From Butyrivibrio sp. VCB2006 (GTDB lineage: Bacteria > Bacillota > Clostridia > Lachnospirales > Lachnospiraceae), in assembly GCF_000420945.1 (NCBI RefSeq), contig NZ_ATVX01000008.1, positions 117,275 to 181,274 on the forward strand: a stretch of DNA of 64,000 nt, read 5' to 3'. Below the pieces are notes generated by a model. That model had not been told where the DNA came from. It made no database searches and saw only the letters and a list, made by a program, of their open reading frames with translations. Position numbers and translations under genes: made by a program. Shown here piece by piece: positions 44,618-54,253 of this stretch (position 1 is the stretch's first letter; every line of letters begins with the position of its first letter).

Positions 44618-45349
44618 TTATCCATCATTTAAAACGCTGATTCTATTGTTCAAAAATGCCAACGCTTCGTTGTAGATATCTTTCGGAATACTGTACACTT
44701 TATGGACATTTCCTACGCATTCAATATCTAATGAACCCATTTTCTTCTTTATCGCAACAACATCTTTATATTGAACAATTTCATTTTTAAAGTCTTTTTC
44801 ACTGCTAAACTCAAGTCTTTCAGCATACAGCCTCAAAATACCCTGCCTAAAACCTGATGATGCAGCTATTTCATACTCGGGATCGTCCTCCCCAAGCATA
44901 ATATCGAATCCTCTTTTACCATTCTCAGAAACCATATCCGGCTTGCTTATTTGGATGTTAGAAAAAATCGCATCATACTGGGTTTCATCGACTTCATTTA
45001 TACTGGTCTCAATAAGCCCACTTAAGGAGTTATAGCTTACTCGGATAGAATAATTATTGGCTATAAGAACCTGAATTACCTTATTTCTGATCTTGTATCT
45101 GAATTTCAAGGAATGGAATCCGGATTTTACTTTAATATATATCTTTTCTCCGGGATTAACCTGATAAAGAACAGTCTCATCAAGAAATATCATTATTGAT
45201 CCGCCGTCTAAGTTTCTTTGACCCATGCAGAAAATCTCAATAAGATACTCTTCACCGTCAACGTAGAGCTTTCCTCCGCAAATAGGGCAAAAGTTCACTT
45301 TATCACTCATTTTATCCGGAAGTACATTCTTACAATTCGGACAAATCAT
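44618..45349 (-). CDS. Zinc-ribbon protein of unknown function
   Basis: 243 residues, cytoplasmic by sequence. The N-terminal double-CxxC zinc ribbon is MICPNCKNVLP (Cys 3 and 6) and NFCPICGGKLY (Cys 19 and 22). The remaining 210 residues are beta-rich with two parts: about 30-130 contains GxKIYIKVKSGFHSLKFRY, and about 145-240 resembles a PH-like small beta domain (LYAERLEFSSEKD, VQYKDVVAIKKKMGSLDIE). Family not identified. GAGGAG 7 bases before ATG and a promoter overlapping the longer reading frame support the start at 45349. Confidence 0.78.
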   Translation of the reverse strand: MICPNCKNVLPDKMSDKVNFCPICGGKLYVDGEEYLIEIFCMGQRNLDGGSIMIFLDETVLYQVNPGEKIYIKVKSGFHSLKFRYKIRNKVIQVLIANNYSIRVSYNSLSGLIETSINEVDETQYDAIFSNIQISKPDMVSENGKRGFDIMLGEDDPEYEIAASSGFRQGILRLYAERLEFSSEKDFKNEIVQYKDVVAIKKKMGSLDIECVGNVHKVYSIPKDIYNEALAFLNNRISVLNDG

Positions 45350-45375
45350 GCGTTTTCTCCTCGATGTCAGGGCAT

Positions 45376-45403
45376 TCTTTACCCACCAAGCACTGGCTGT
45401 CAA
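45376..45403 (-). promoter_or_regulatory. Promoter of the zinc-ribbon gene
   Basis: Minus strand: perfect -35 TTGACA (45398-45403), 16-bp spacer, -10 TAAAGA (45376-45381), about 27 bases before the ATG. Confidence 0.55.
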
Positions 45404-45506
45404 CTGAAAATAGCTTAAATAATTACATCAATTCCTACAAATAATGATAACATATTTTCCAAGATACTTTTATAAAGAAAAAATGAAATACTAACGGTAA
45501 TTCGTT

Positions 45507-47090
45507 CTAAAATGGAAACGCATCTTCGCAGATACTAACGCCACCGGGCTTTAGATAGCGCCCTATCTGTCCTTTGCTGACAAAAGACTTCTCGGCTATC
45601 ACAACATCAAAGGAGTGATCCTCCCAAGGAAGCCTTGAGGTATTTGCATCCCCAAATGCAACTTCATCTGCAATGTTCGATGCAATCCCCGCAGCAAAAG
45701 AGTTTGCGCAAACTCCGTAAATACGAGCATTTGAAGTCTTACTTTTTATATAAGAAGCATTGGCTCCAAGTCCGCAGCTAAAATCCAGAACTTTAAGGAT
45801 GCCTTTTTTCTCTTTGGATAGTCTTACAACCTCATCACAGGCTGAGTCCCAAGGGAGGCTGTAACTCCAGATATCAAAGCCCCACTTGTCCTCAAATCTC
45901 TCACGGCCTCTTTCCATGGCATCAGCATGGCCCTCGAATCCACCGCCTCCATTGTGATAGATAAGGCTGTTCTTACAGATGTACTGCTCATAGCCGGCAC
46001 AGGCAAGCCTGATTCCAAGATCATCATCTTCAAAATATCCAGGGGAGAAAATCTCATCGAAAATGCGGAGTCTGCTACCGGGCTCATCACTGCCTGATTC
46101 CTGTATGGCACATATCGCCTCTCGGGATACAAGTACTGCAAATCCCGTAAGCCTGAAGGTCTTAATATAAGGATTTACGTATGTTGGTACAACTGCGCCC
46201 GCATAGTCTTCAAATACTTTGACAGCATCTGAAGGCTCCATCTTCTTGTGCCAAAGGTTATAGTCTCCGTCTGTGATAACTCCATCAGGAATAAACTCAG
46301 CAAATATATCTCCGCTTAATTCCTGAAGAGATGCGCTGTTGGAAAAAGCTCCGGTCGCTCCGACACTACGATTGTCGTACAACCCCATTTTTAGCCAAAA
46401 AAGAGAAAGAGGCATAAGTACAGCATCATTATTCAGGAAAAAGATATCATTCTCCGGATTGCAATTAGCGGCACCAAGATTACAGCCGGCAGGAAAGCCC
46501 AGATTCTCCTCGCTAAGAATCAGTTTATAACAGCTTTCATCTTCGCTTTCTGGATTTTCCAATTCTTTCAAATATTCGGCAACACCCTCCTGGGGCGAGG
46601 CATTATCCACCACCACAATCTCGTAGCTTCCTGATGGCGCATATTTTTTTACCGACTGGATACACATTTTCAAGATATCCAGGTCGTTGTAGGAAAGGAT
46701 CATGATACTGGTATTTCTTACTCTGAGTCCGGGCGAAGCCTTTATTACATCAAAAGAGCTCTCAATTACCTGCCTGTCCTCATCAGACGTGCAGTAATTA
46801 AGAGCCATTTCCATACATAAATAAGCCTGATTTACATTGATATTCCTGTAATACAGGCCAAGCATATAATAAATTTCATAGTTGCTAAAGTCATATCCAA
46901 GGCCCTTGTACAGAGCGCTTAGTTCTGCTGTACCGTCATTTAAACCTTCCCAAATAGACGCTTCAAGCACGCACAACTTGGCAGCCTCAGAAGGAGTTCT
47001 CTCATCTATGTGAAAATACTCATCCTGAAACTCATATAAGGCATCCTGAAGTTCACCATGGGAAATCAGTTCAGACAGCTTATCAAACAC
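45507..47090 (-). CDS. Multidomain glycosyltransferase family 2 with helical N-terminus and methyltransferase-like C-terminus
   Basis: 527 residues in three parts. About 1-125 is a helical TPR-like repeat region. About 128-400 is a GT2 domain (SIMILSYNDLDILKMCIQSV, VVVDNASPQEG, ENLGFPAGCNLG, DIFFLNNDAVL, FEDDDLGIRL). About 420-527 looks like an S-adenosylmethionine methyltransferase: VLDFSCGLGANASYIK and FDVVIAEKSF, then LKPGG. The tail stops at about 107 residues, shorter than a full methyltransferase, so activity is uncertain. It probably builds a surface or flagellin glycan. The start is GTG with GAGG upstream. It is the last gene of the deoxysugar operon. Confidence 0.8.
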   Translation of the reverse strand: MFDKLSELISHGELQDALYEFQDEYFHIDERTPSEAAKLCVLEASIWEGLNDGTAELSALYKGLGYDFSNYEIYYMLGLYYRNINVNQAYLCMEMALNYCTSDEDRQVIESSFDVIKASPGLRVRNTSIMILSYNDLDILKMCIQSVKKYAPSGSYEIVVVDNASPQEGVAEYLKELENPESEDESCYKLILSEENLGFPAGCNLGAANCNPENDIFFLNNDAVLMPLSLFWLKMGLYDNRSVGATGAFSNSASLQELSGDIFAEFIPDGVITDGDYNLWHKKMEPSDAVKVFEDYAGAVVPTYVNPYIKTFRLTGFAVLVSREAICAIQESGSDEPGSRLRIFDEIFSPGYFEDDDLGIRLACAGYEQYICKNSLIYHNGGGGFEGHADAMERGRERFEDKWGFDIWSYSLPWDSACDEVVRLSKEKKGILKVLDFSCGLGANASYIKSKTSNARIYGVCANSFAAGIASNIADEVAFGDANTSRLPWEDHSFDVVIAEKSFVSKGQIGRYLKPGGVSICEDAFPF

Positions 47091-47163
47091 GTAAAGTTCC
47101 TCGACATCAACTATTTTGCTATTCTACAGAACAATTATATCACGAAACCTAACGTAATATCGA

Positions 47164-48057
47164 TTACAGATACTTCTTTATTGTCTCCGCAAAAGAAATA
47201 TGTGGTTCCCAGCCTGTATCTCTCTGGATTTTAAGAATTGATGGTCTCAGAGAAATAAAAGGTTCTGCCTTGCTCCCAAATTCAGCAAGGTTAGTATCAC
47301 CGCCGATAACCTCCACCGCTTCAAGTACAAAATCCTTGAGCTGCCTGAAATTCCCGTTGGCAATATTGTAAACTTCTCCAGCCATGCCTTTTTCAGCCAA
47401 GGACAGTATTGCTCCCGCAGCATCCTCAGCGTCAAGGTAATCCCAGTACTGCTCGCAGGAAGATAATTGTATTTTCTGTCCCTTCGTAATCTTATCTACA
47501 AGATCAGGAATCATTCGTCCCTGCTCCTCATACTTACCGATAAGGCTGAAAATTCTTGCCCAGATAAAATCTATCCCAAGAGCTCCCGCTCTGTTTCTCA
47601 AAAGATAATAAGCAGCTGTCTTACAGGACCCATAGGCAGTTAACGGATCAAGGGTCATATCCTCCGCTATAAGGTCGCAATCGGATTTAATTCCATACTC
47701 AGCCTGAGATCCGATTCCAACAAAGTGAATTTTCGGATTTATCTTAGCTGCTGCTTCAAGAGCTTTCAGGGACCCATCCACATTTTTAAGCTGCGCGTCA
47801 AAGTCTTCTCTTCCTCCGCCCCAGGCAAGATGGAAAAAGAAATCTGCCTTTTCGGAAACAAATTCAGGGAGCCTGTCATACTCTTCCATTTCAAGGAATA
47901 CGTTTACCAGTTTATTCTCTGGTACACCTTTAAACCTGTCATTGTGAGAAGAGTTTTTTCTTCCTACTGCATAAACCTTTATGTTCTTACTTAAAAGGTG
48001 CTCTACGAGGTTTGCACCTGCAAACCCGAAAGCACCTGTAACAATCGCTATTTTCAT
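47164..48057 (-). CDS. NAD-dependent epimerase/dehydratase (SDR), probable deoxysugar 4-ketoreductase or epimerase
   Basis: 297 residues of the extended short-chain dehydrogenase family. The Rossmann loop is VTGAFGFAGANL (GxxGxxG, about residues 6-17), the catalytic YxxxK is YGSCK (about 142), and the substrate domain reads AEFGSKAE at the C-terminus. The neighbours are CDP-deoxysugar enzymes, so it plausibly reduces or epimerises a CDP-4-keto-3,6-dideoxyhexose (as CDP-abequose or CDP-paratose synthases do). Which sugar is formed cannot be told. It lies 43 bases after rfbH. Confidence 0.8.
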   Translation of the reverse strand: MKIAIVTGAFGFAGANLVEHLLSKNIKVYAVGRKNSSHNDRFKGVPENKLVNVFLEMEEYDRLPEFVSEKADFFFHLAWGGGREDFDAQLKNVDGSLKALEAAAKINPKIHFVGIGSQAEYGIKSDCDLIAEDMTLDPLTAYGSCKTAAYYLLRNRAGALGIDFIWARIFSLIGKYEEQGRMIPDLVDKITKGQKIQLSSCEQYWDYLDAEDAAGAILSLAEKGMAGEVYNIANGNFRQLKDFVLEAVEVIGGDTNLAEFGSKAEPFISLRPSILKIQRDTGWEPHISFAETIKKYL

Positions 48058-48100
48058 AATGTCATCCGATCATTCACATCTAAATAATATAAACGTCTGT

Positions 48101-49468
48101 TTATCCTCTTATGGCGTCTCTGATAACCTTGGCCATAAAGTCAATCTTGGCATCATTAAGTCCCGGATAAACGCCAATCCAGAAGCTATTGTTCATGATA
48201 AAGTCTGTAGTCTTAAGATCTCCTACTACCCTGTAAGCATCTGTATCCCTATACTCATCAAAAGCAGGATGTCTTATGATATTTCCGCTAAAGAGAAGTC
48301 TTGTCTGAATATTATGCTCTTCAAGAGCTCTTGTTATCTTGTTTCTGGTGATAGCTTCGCCCTTGGAATCAACTGCGTCTTCCTTAACACTCATAATAAA
48401 TCCAAACCAGGAAGGTCTGCTTCCCTCAGAAGCCTTAGGAAGAATAAGTACATCAGAAAGATCTTCCAGGTCCTTGTAAAGTCTGTCCCAGTTAGCGCGT
48501 CTCCTATCTGCAAAGCCCACAAGCTTATCAAGCTGAGCGCAGCCCACTGCTGCCTGCATATCAGTAGCCTTGAGGTTGTATCCCAAATGGCTGTACACAT
48601 ATTTGTGATCGTAACCCACAGGGAGCTGACCGAACTGTCCGTCAAATCTTCTGCCGCAGAAGTTATCTTTTCCGGGAGGACATACACAGTCTCTTCCCCA
48701 GTCTCTAAAGCTCTTTATAAGCTTATTAAGAAGAGCATTGTCAGTATAAACGCAGCCGCCCTCACCCATAGTGATATGATGTGGAGGATAGAAGCTTGAT
48801 GTTCCGATATCGCCCCAGGTTCCGGTATATTTTGTTTTTCCATCAATTGTGTACTCAGAGCCAAGGCTGTCACAGTTATCTTCTACAAGCCACAAATTGT
48901 GCTTTTCGCAGAAAGCCTTTACCTCTCGAAGATCAAAAGGATTACCCAGAGTATGGGCGATCATTACTGCCTTGGTCTTCTCAGAAAGAGCTGCCTCAAG
49001 GTCAGCCACATCTATGTTGTATTCAGGTACTGTCACATCAACGAATACTGGAATTGCACCATACTGCATAATAGGTGCAACTGTGGTTGGGAATCCGCAA
49101 GCTACTGTAATTACTTCGTCCCCTCTTTTAATCTGTCTCTCTTTAAGCTCAGGAGCTGTAAGAGCCATAAATGCAATAAGATTTGCAGAAGAACCACTGT
49201 TTACAAGATTTGCATATTTAACATTCAAAAGCTCTGCGAATCTCTTTTCAAATTCCTCTGTATATCTTCCTGCTGTAAGCCAGAAATCCAAAGAAGAATC
49301 AACAAGGTTAACTACTTCTTTCTCATCAAATACTCTTCCTGCGTAGGAGATTCGATCTCCTTCTTCAAAAGAATTTGTATCTGCCTTTAAAAAGTTCTCG
49401 TAATACTCCTTAACCTTATCTAATATCTCCTGTCTCGCTGCATTCTGGGCTGATAAATCATTATTCAT
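48101..49468 (-). CDS. rfbH: CDP-4-keto-6-deoxyglucose 3-dehydrase (RfbH/E1)
   Basis: 455-residue PMP- and [2Fe-2S]-dependent dehydrase that removes the 3-hydroxyl of CDP-4-keto-6-deoxyglucose. The usual PLP lysine is replaced by His in SFYPPHHITMGEGG (His 230/231), and the cluster cysteines match the E1 pattern: Cys 199, 261, 263 and 271 (EDNCDSLG, DCVCPPGKDNFC). These separate it from ordinary aminotransferases. The reductase partner (RfbI/E3) is not in the window. It lies 6 bases downstream of the glycosyltransferase gene. Confidence 0.93.
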   Translation of the reverse strand: MNNDLSAQNAARQEILDKVKEYYENFLKADTNSFEEGDRISYAGRVFDEKEVVNLVDSSLDFWLTAGRYTEEFEKRFAELLNVKYANLVNSGSSANLIAFMALTAPELKERQIKRGDEVITVACGFPTTVAPIMQYGAIPVFVDVTVPEYNIDVADLEAALSEKTKAVMIAHTLGNPFDLREVKAFCEKHNLWLVEDNCDSLGSEYTIDGKTKYTGTWGDIGTSSFYPPHHITMGEGGCVYTDNALLNKLIKSFRDWGRDCVCPPGKDNFCGRRFDGQFGQLPVGYDHKYVYSHLGYNLKATDMQAAVGCAQLDKLVGFADRRRANWDRLYKDLEDLSDVLILPKASEGSRPSWFGFIMSVKEDAVDSKGEAITRNKITRALEEHNIQTRLLFSGNIIRHPAFDEYRDTDAYRVVGDLKTTDFIMNNSFWIGVYPGLNDAKIDFMAKVIRDAIRG

Positions 49469-49474
49469 TAAAAA

Positions 49475-50521
49475 CTACTTCTCCAAATCATTTAATTCTT
49501 TTTCCATATTGATCACGTCGTTCGCTTCACGCTCGTAATCAGCTGCCTGCTCTTCATTGCCAAGATCTCTGTAGCACTTTGCAATGGCAAGCCTCGGAAG
49601 TTCCATACTCTTCCTGATATCAAGGATGCTCTCGCACTCATATGCTGCATTATAATACCACACTATAGCCTCATCAAGGTCCTTCTTGTTGTAGTAATAA
49701 TCTCCCAGCTCATAGCACATCTCACTGGACATTTCAGTGGTGGCATCCTTAAGGGTGTATTTTAGCATTGCCTCCGCATCTTTTTCAAGCACGGCAATGT
49801 GTGCCAGCACACAACTGGCTTCTTTTATCTCATCAATTGTTCGGTTGTTATCAAGGGTTGCCTGGATGAAGAAATCTTTAGCGGCAATAAAGTCCTCATC
49901 AGATCCCGCCATAAAAAGCTCTCTTGCATACATTCCAAGAAGTCGTCTTGAAAACTTCCTACCGTCTTTCACCGCTTTTCTGAAGGATTCCAAATCCCTG
50001 CTTGCATGATTTTCTCTGGGCCTATGGATAATCTCTATGTCGCTGTCCGAAATGACAGGTTCAAGCATAACCTGCTCATGAATAGGATCAACCCACACAA
50101 ACTTGCGGATTCGTTTAAAGAGCTTTGGACGAAGCTCCCTGTCATAGTTATATACAGTCCTGTAAGCAAGCTGATTACTGTAATACATCTGAACGATGTC
50201 CACACCCAGCTTGTCTATGTCCTCCTTAAGTTTCAGGAATCGCTGTCTGTTTTCTTCATCCAGTTCTTCATCAGCATCTGCTGAATAAATATAGTCACAG
50301 GTTGCCAGCGAAAATGCATAGTTTCTTGCATCGCTAAAGTCCCCGGTCCACTTGAAATTGTAAACTGTAGCGCCTTTTTCTTTGGCTATCGCAATGGTAT
50401 TATCGGTGGATCCGGTATCCACCACAATAAGCTCATCTGCTATTCCCTTAAGAGAATCCAGACATCTTCCAAGACAAGCCTCTTCGTTTTTAACTATCAT
50501 ACATACGCTGATTGTAACCAC
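49475..50521 (-). CDS. Glycosyltransferase family 2 with C-terminal TPR-like repeats
   Basis: 348 residues from the GTG start at 50521 (GGAGG 7 bases upstream; the frame opens earlier at 50569 without a site). The GT2 domain carries VCMIVKNEEACLGRCLDSL, VDTGSTDNT, and the metal-binding SADADEEL (DxD). The C-terminal 150 residues (DNNRTIDEIKEASCVLAHIA, YELGDYYYNKKDLDEAIVWY) are TPR-like, as in SunS-type and flagellin/wall glycan transferases. Substrate unknown. Confidence 0.85.
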   Translation of the reverse strand: MVTISVCMIVKNEEACLGRCLDSLKGIADELIVVDTGSTDNTIAIAKEKGATVYNFKWTGDFSDARNYAFSLATCDYIYSADADEELDEENRQRFLKLKEDIDKLGVDIVQMYYSNQLAYRTVYNYDRELRPKLFKRIRKFVWVDPIHEQVMLEPVISDSDIEIIHRPRENHASRDLESFRKAVKDGRKFSRRLLGMYARELFMAGSDEDFIAAKDFFIQATLDNNRTIDEIKEASCVLAHIAVLEKDAEAMLKYTLKDATTEMSSEMCYELGDYYYNKKDLDEAIVWYYNAAYECESILDIRKSMELPRLAIAKCYRDLGNEEQAADYEREANDVINMEKELNDLEK

Positions 50522-50640
50522 AATTCCACCTCCCGGGCGTTTTACGTGTAAAAAAACATATGGATACATATTAATGTTATCGTTTTAATGATAGTTTTTC
50601 AATTAAATAATTATAAATACGCTAGCAGTAATCAACTATT

Positions 50641-51705
50641 TTAATAAGAACTCAGATGAGTATTTACCTGCTGTCTGGTGTATTCGTACATGTCGCGGCC
50701 CTGATTCCATGCTTTGTACCACTCCACGGTTTCCCTAATGGCCTCATCTGCATGCCACACAGGCTTCCAGCCAAAGGTTTCTCTTGCCTTGGAACAGTCA
50801 AGTTTTAAAAAGCTTGCTTCGTGAGGCGCATTTGCCTCCGCTTCGTTAACCCATTTTGCTTCCGGTCCCCAGTATTTAACAAAGGCATCCGCCAAATCTC
50901 CGGTGGTTATGCAGTCCTCATCTCTTGGTCCGATGTTATAGTAGTCAGCATATTTTTTATCCAGAGTTTGTTTCATTGCTATTGTCAGATAAACAAAAAG
51001 AGGCTCAAGAACATGCTGATAGGGCCTTGTGGAGTAAGGGTTTCTAACGCCAATACTCTTTCCGGCTACAGTAGCCCTGACGCAATCAGGAATAATACGG
51101 TCGTTGGCAAAATCTCCGCCTCCAATAACGTTTCCGGCTCTTGCTGTAGAAATTGCAGTCGCAGAGTCCTCTGCAAAAAATGATTTCCTGTAGGAATGAG
51201 TCACAAGCTCCGAACAGCTCTTTGAGTTGGAATAGGGATCATAACCATCCAGTTTCTCATCCTCTTTGAAGGCATGATCAAAGATATCATTATTTTCATA
51301 TACCTTGTCAGTTGTGACGTTCAGAAAACTCACTGCTCCGGGATGCTTTCTAAGACACTCCAAAATATTAACGGTTCCCATGACATTGGTCTCATAGGTA
51401 TATCTTGGATTTTTGTAAGAGTCTCTGACTATGGGCTGCGCAGCCAGATGAAGCACCACATCAGGATTTGCGGCTACATACGCCTTCTCAAGACAGTCAA
51501 TATCTCTGATATCTCCTATGGTGCTGTGAACTTTTTTCTCAAGTCCCAATATGTCAAAAAGAGCCGGATCTGTACCGGGCTGAAGCGAATAGCCATAAAC
51601 CTCTGCTCCAAGTTCCGAGAGCATAACGCATAGCCAGCTTCCCTTAAACCCTGTATGGCCTGTAACAAAAACTCTTTTTCCTTTGTAAAATTCATCAAGT
51701 TTCAT
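50641..51705 (-). CDS. rfbG: CDP-glucose 4,6-dehydratase
   Basis: 354-residue SDR enzyme forming CDP-4-keto-6-deoxyglucose. The nucleotide loop is VTGHTGFKGSWL (about 14-25), the catalytic YxxxK is YSNSK, and the block HLAAQPIVRDSYKNP is characteristic of RfbG. C-terminal FGWKPVWHADEAI is typical. TAGAGG precedes ATG. First gene of the minus-strand operon; its partner CTP:glucose-1-phosphate cytidylyltransferase (RfbF) is not in the window. Divergent from the lipoprotein gene. Confidence 0.93.
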   Translation of the reverse strand: MKLDEFYKGKRVFVTGHTGFKGSWLCVMLSELGAEVYGYSLQPGTDPALFDILGLEKKVHSTIGDIRDIDCLEKAYVAANPDVVLHLAAQPIVRDSYKNPRYTYETNVMGTVNILECLRKHPGAVSFLNVTTDKVYENNDIFDHAFKEDEKLDGYDPYSNSKSCSELVTHSYRKSFFAEDSATAISTARAGNVIGGGDFANDRIIPDCVRATVAGKSIGVRNPYSTRPYQHVLEPLFVYLTIAMKQTLDKKYADYYNIGPRDEDCITTGDLADAFVKYWGPEAKWVNEAEANAPHEASFLKLDCSKARETFGWKPVWHADEAIRETVEWYKAWNQGRDMYEYTRQQVNTHLSSY

Positions 51706-51836
51706 AGAATACCTCTATAGAATCACTATTTTCTCCTATAATGCTAACACATTATACTACAAATCTCACCAAATCATATTACGGTCACATTTTTGATGTA
51801 TAATAACTTTGTTTGAATTTTAAAGGTAGGTAAAAA

Positions 51837-52901
51837 ATGAAAAATCGTTCCAAGATCGGATTAATAATAGCGCTGATGACGCTTAACATATTTGTACTAA
51901 ACGGATGTAATAGCTCAGGTGCCCAGCAGCAGTCACAGGTTCCGCCCTTTGACGGCAAGGATTATCTGGTTATCTCATCCATGACTGCAGAAGGTGAGAA
52001 TACAGAAGAGTTTCTGCAAAGCTACGAGCCTATCAAGAACTTTGATACCAAGCTCAGCGTACCAACTTATATCACTCAGGTTGGTGACACCTGGTTTATC
52101 GTTGACTGCTACCACAACAGGGTTATATATTCCGACAGTCTGGAGGCTCCTCTCACAGACTGGTATATCATGACCTCTGATGTAACGCAGCCACACACCA
52201 TGGCCAGCAACGGAACTATCTATATGGTGGATGATACTGAGAACAACAGAGTTGTCCTTTTTGAAAAGATAGATGGCAAATTCGTAAACACCCAGACAAT
52301 CTACAACATTGGTAATCGTCCTCACTACACGGTTTACGACAAAGCCACCGATACTTTTTATGTATGGAGTTCCACAACCGGTGAGTTATACTGCATTAGG
52401 CAGGGCGCCGATTCCACCAGATGTTACATAACAGACATCAGAAAAATGGATATCCTTGACGGAATATATGTAAGATCCTTCTCCATAATTGATGGGGATA
52501 TTTACTTTGTTTCAAGCGTATCCGATGAGGGCATTCCTGCCAAGATTTACCACTGCGATTTGGAAACCCTGGAAATAGAAGAAAGCTATGATGTTCCGGA
52601 TTCACTTGCCGGAATGGTCCAGATCACCAAGATTGACGATTATTACTACCTGTCAATTTCCACCGATCTTTCAGGTAATCAGGACGCTGCCACAATCGTC
52701 AGAACCCATTCCCTTGAAGATCTTGCTCAAGGCGAATATGAGGACATCTACAGCAAATACTTTGTTGGCGGCGGAACACCTTACTATATCTCTAATGTAG
52801 GTGACACCTATTATCTTACAGAGCATAGACTCACAGACCATCAGATCTGGAGCTTTAAGGTCAAGAATAATGAAATAGTGGATGTGCAGACCGTCTACTA
52901 A
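51837..52901 (+). CDS. Lipoprotein with predicted beta-propeller-like repeats, function unknown
   Basis: 354 residues. Lipoprotein signal with lipobox LNGC (Cys 24). The mature part shows blocks of the form GDTWFIVDCYHNRVIYSD, GTIYMVDDTENNRVVLFE, GDIYFVSS and GDTYYLTEH spaced 45-60 residues, the pattern of NHL or propeller blades. No enzyme motif was found. AAAGGTAGG precedes ATG. Divergent from rfbG and convergent with the DUF4129 gene. Confidence 0.75.
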   Translation: MKNRSKIGLIIALMTLNIFVLNGCNSSGAQQQSQVPPFDGKDYLVISSMTAEGENTEEFLQSYEPIKNFDTKLSVPTYITQVGDTWFIVDCYHNRVIYSDSLEAPLTDWYIMTSDVTQPHTMASNGTIYMVDDTENNRVVLFEKIDGKFVNTQTIYNIGNRPHYTVYDKATDTFYVWSSTTGELYCIRQGADSTRCYITDIRKMDILDGIYVRSFSIIDGDIYFVSSVSDEGIPAKIYHCDLETLEIEESYDVPDSLAGMVQITKIDDYYYLSISTDLSGNQDAATIVRTHSLEDLAQGEYEDIYSKYFVGGGTPYYISNVGDTYYLTEHRLTDHQIWSFKVKNNEIVDVQTVY

Positions 52902-52929
52902 TAGACCATGCACACCCACGTAAATACTG

Positions 52930-54213
52930 CTATCGATTACTACATAATTCCTTCATTTTTTTCACATCTTCAGAGGTTATCTCCTTAGTACTGTATCTGG
53001 CTTTTTCATACAGTCTGTAGGCAGATGCCTCTTTTTCATATCTGACCTTGCTTTCCATCTCAAGTGGCGTATCCGCTCTACTGATATCACAAAAGCTGCG
53101 ACTTCCATCTATATAACGGAAAAAAAGCTGGCGAATTCTTCCTGCAGGTGACAACCTCTCTCTTAGTTTCATCCTGCTTCCTTTTCCGGATGAAAAATCT
53201 CCGGAAGATCCGGACAAAGGATTTAAATATTCAATCTTGTCTCCCGCCAGTCTGTCCTTGATTCCCTTTCTCGATGAATTAAAAAGCTTATAAAACTCTT
53301 TTGCCACCATAACGATCATAATAATGACGCCGATCGACACCACAATAGCCACAAGCCAGAAAAGAATCTGCCACATAGTGTGCCATATGGAATCGTCCGG
53401 TTGCTGCTCGGGAAGAAGCATTCCTGATCCGCCCCCTCCTGCCGTTACAGGAGGCGCCTCTATTTCTTCCTCTGCTTCAAAATTAAAAAACGAAAAGATA
53501 AACCTTAAAATAGCGCTAAGTCCGGTCTTTAAAAGGGTCATGACTTCTTTACCATAGTCGATAAGGCCGCAAATGATCATGAAGACAAAGGCTATAACAA
53601 GCGTAATCCTGAGCATAAATCCATTGGTCTTTTTTATGGATTCGTAGGGAATATAGTCTCTATCCTTGAAGGTTACAAGAGCGCCGATTGTCTGCCTTGC
53701 ATTGTAAAAGATAATGCACATGAAGCCCCAGACCATTTCAGCAAGAAGCACTATTGGCACAGTAGCCTGCTGCCTGGTTATAAGGCACAGGAAATACAAT
53801 CCCACAAACAAAAGACCCTCATAGATTGTGGGATAAACCCTGCCCACACCATCCAGTCTTGCATAGATTGCTATCACGGTGATTATGATCATAAAAAGAA
53901 TGTGAATAGCCTGAATTACACTGGTTATAGACACGCCGGCAAAAAGAACTCCGCCGAGTATCTTCTGGTTGCTGTTAAAAGTGCTATAACTGCACAATGC
54001 TATGGCCGCTACGTGGGCCCCAAGAAAGGCTATCAGATTGGTAATAAAAGCCTGGATAGCTTCAGACATTAGCACAAACACAGACAGGCTTACGCATGTT
54101 ATGACTATTGCCCCGGGAGAACTAAGATTCATGATCCTAAGAGCAACGATCATTACAGTTACCGCAATCAATATGTTATTAAGAATTCGCAATATTTCTA
54201 TTCTTTTATGCAT
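52930..54213 (-). CDS. DUF4129-containing membrane protein
   Basis: About 427 residues with eight or so hydrophobic segments, then a Gly/Pro linker (VTAGGGGSGML), another membrane helix near 290-315 and a C-terminal cytoplasmic tail (about 345-427) matching DUF4129: SPAGRIRQLFFRYIDG, TPLEMESK, LYEKARYS. DUF4129 is the tail of transglutaminase-type TgpA proteins, but this protein has no transglutaminase Cys-His-Asp core. The frame also begins at TTG 54216; AGGA fits the ATG at 54213. Last gene of the MoxR operon. Confidence 0.78.
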   Translation of the reverse strand: MHKRIEILRILNNILIAVTVMIVALRIMNLSSPGAIVITCVSLSVFVLMSEAIQAFITNLIAFLGAHVAAIALCSYSTFNSNQKILGGVLFAGVSITSVIQAIHILFMIIITVIAIYARLDGVGRVYPTIYEGLLFVGLYFLCLITRQQATVPIVLLAEMVWGFMCIIFYNARQTIGALVTFKDRDYIPYESIKKTNGFMLRITLVIAFVFMIICGLIDYGKEVMTLLKTGLSAILRFIFSFFNFEAEEEIEAPPVTAGGGGSGMLLPEQQPDDSIWHTMWQILFWLVAIVVSIGVIIMIVMVAKEFYKLFNSSRKGIKDRLAGDKIEYLNPLSGSSGDFSSGKGSRMKLRERLSPAGRIRQLFFRYIDGSRSFCDISRADTPLEMESKVRYEKEASAYRLYEKARYSTKEITSEDVKKMKELCSNR

Positions 54214-54253
54214 CAATAATTCCTGTAGTGTATTTCTCTGCTTATTTCTTTTG

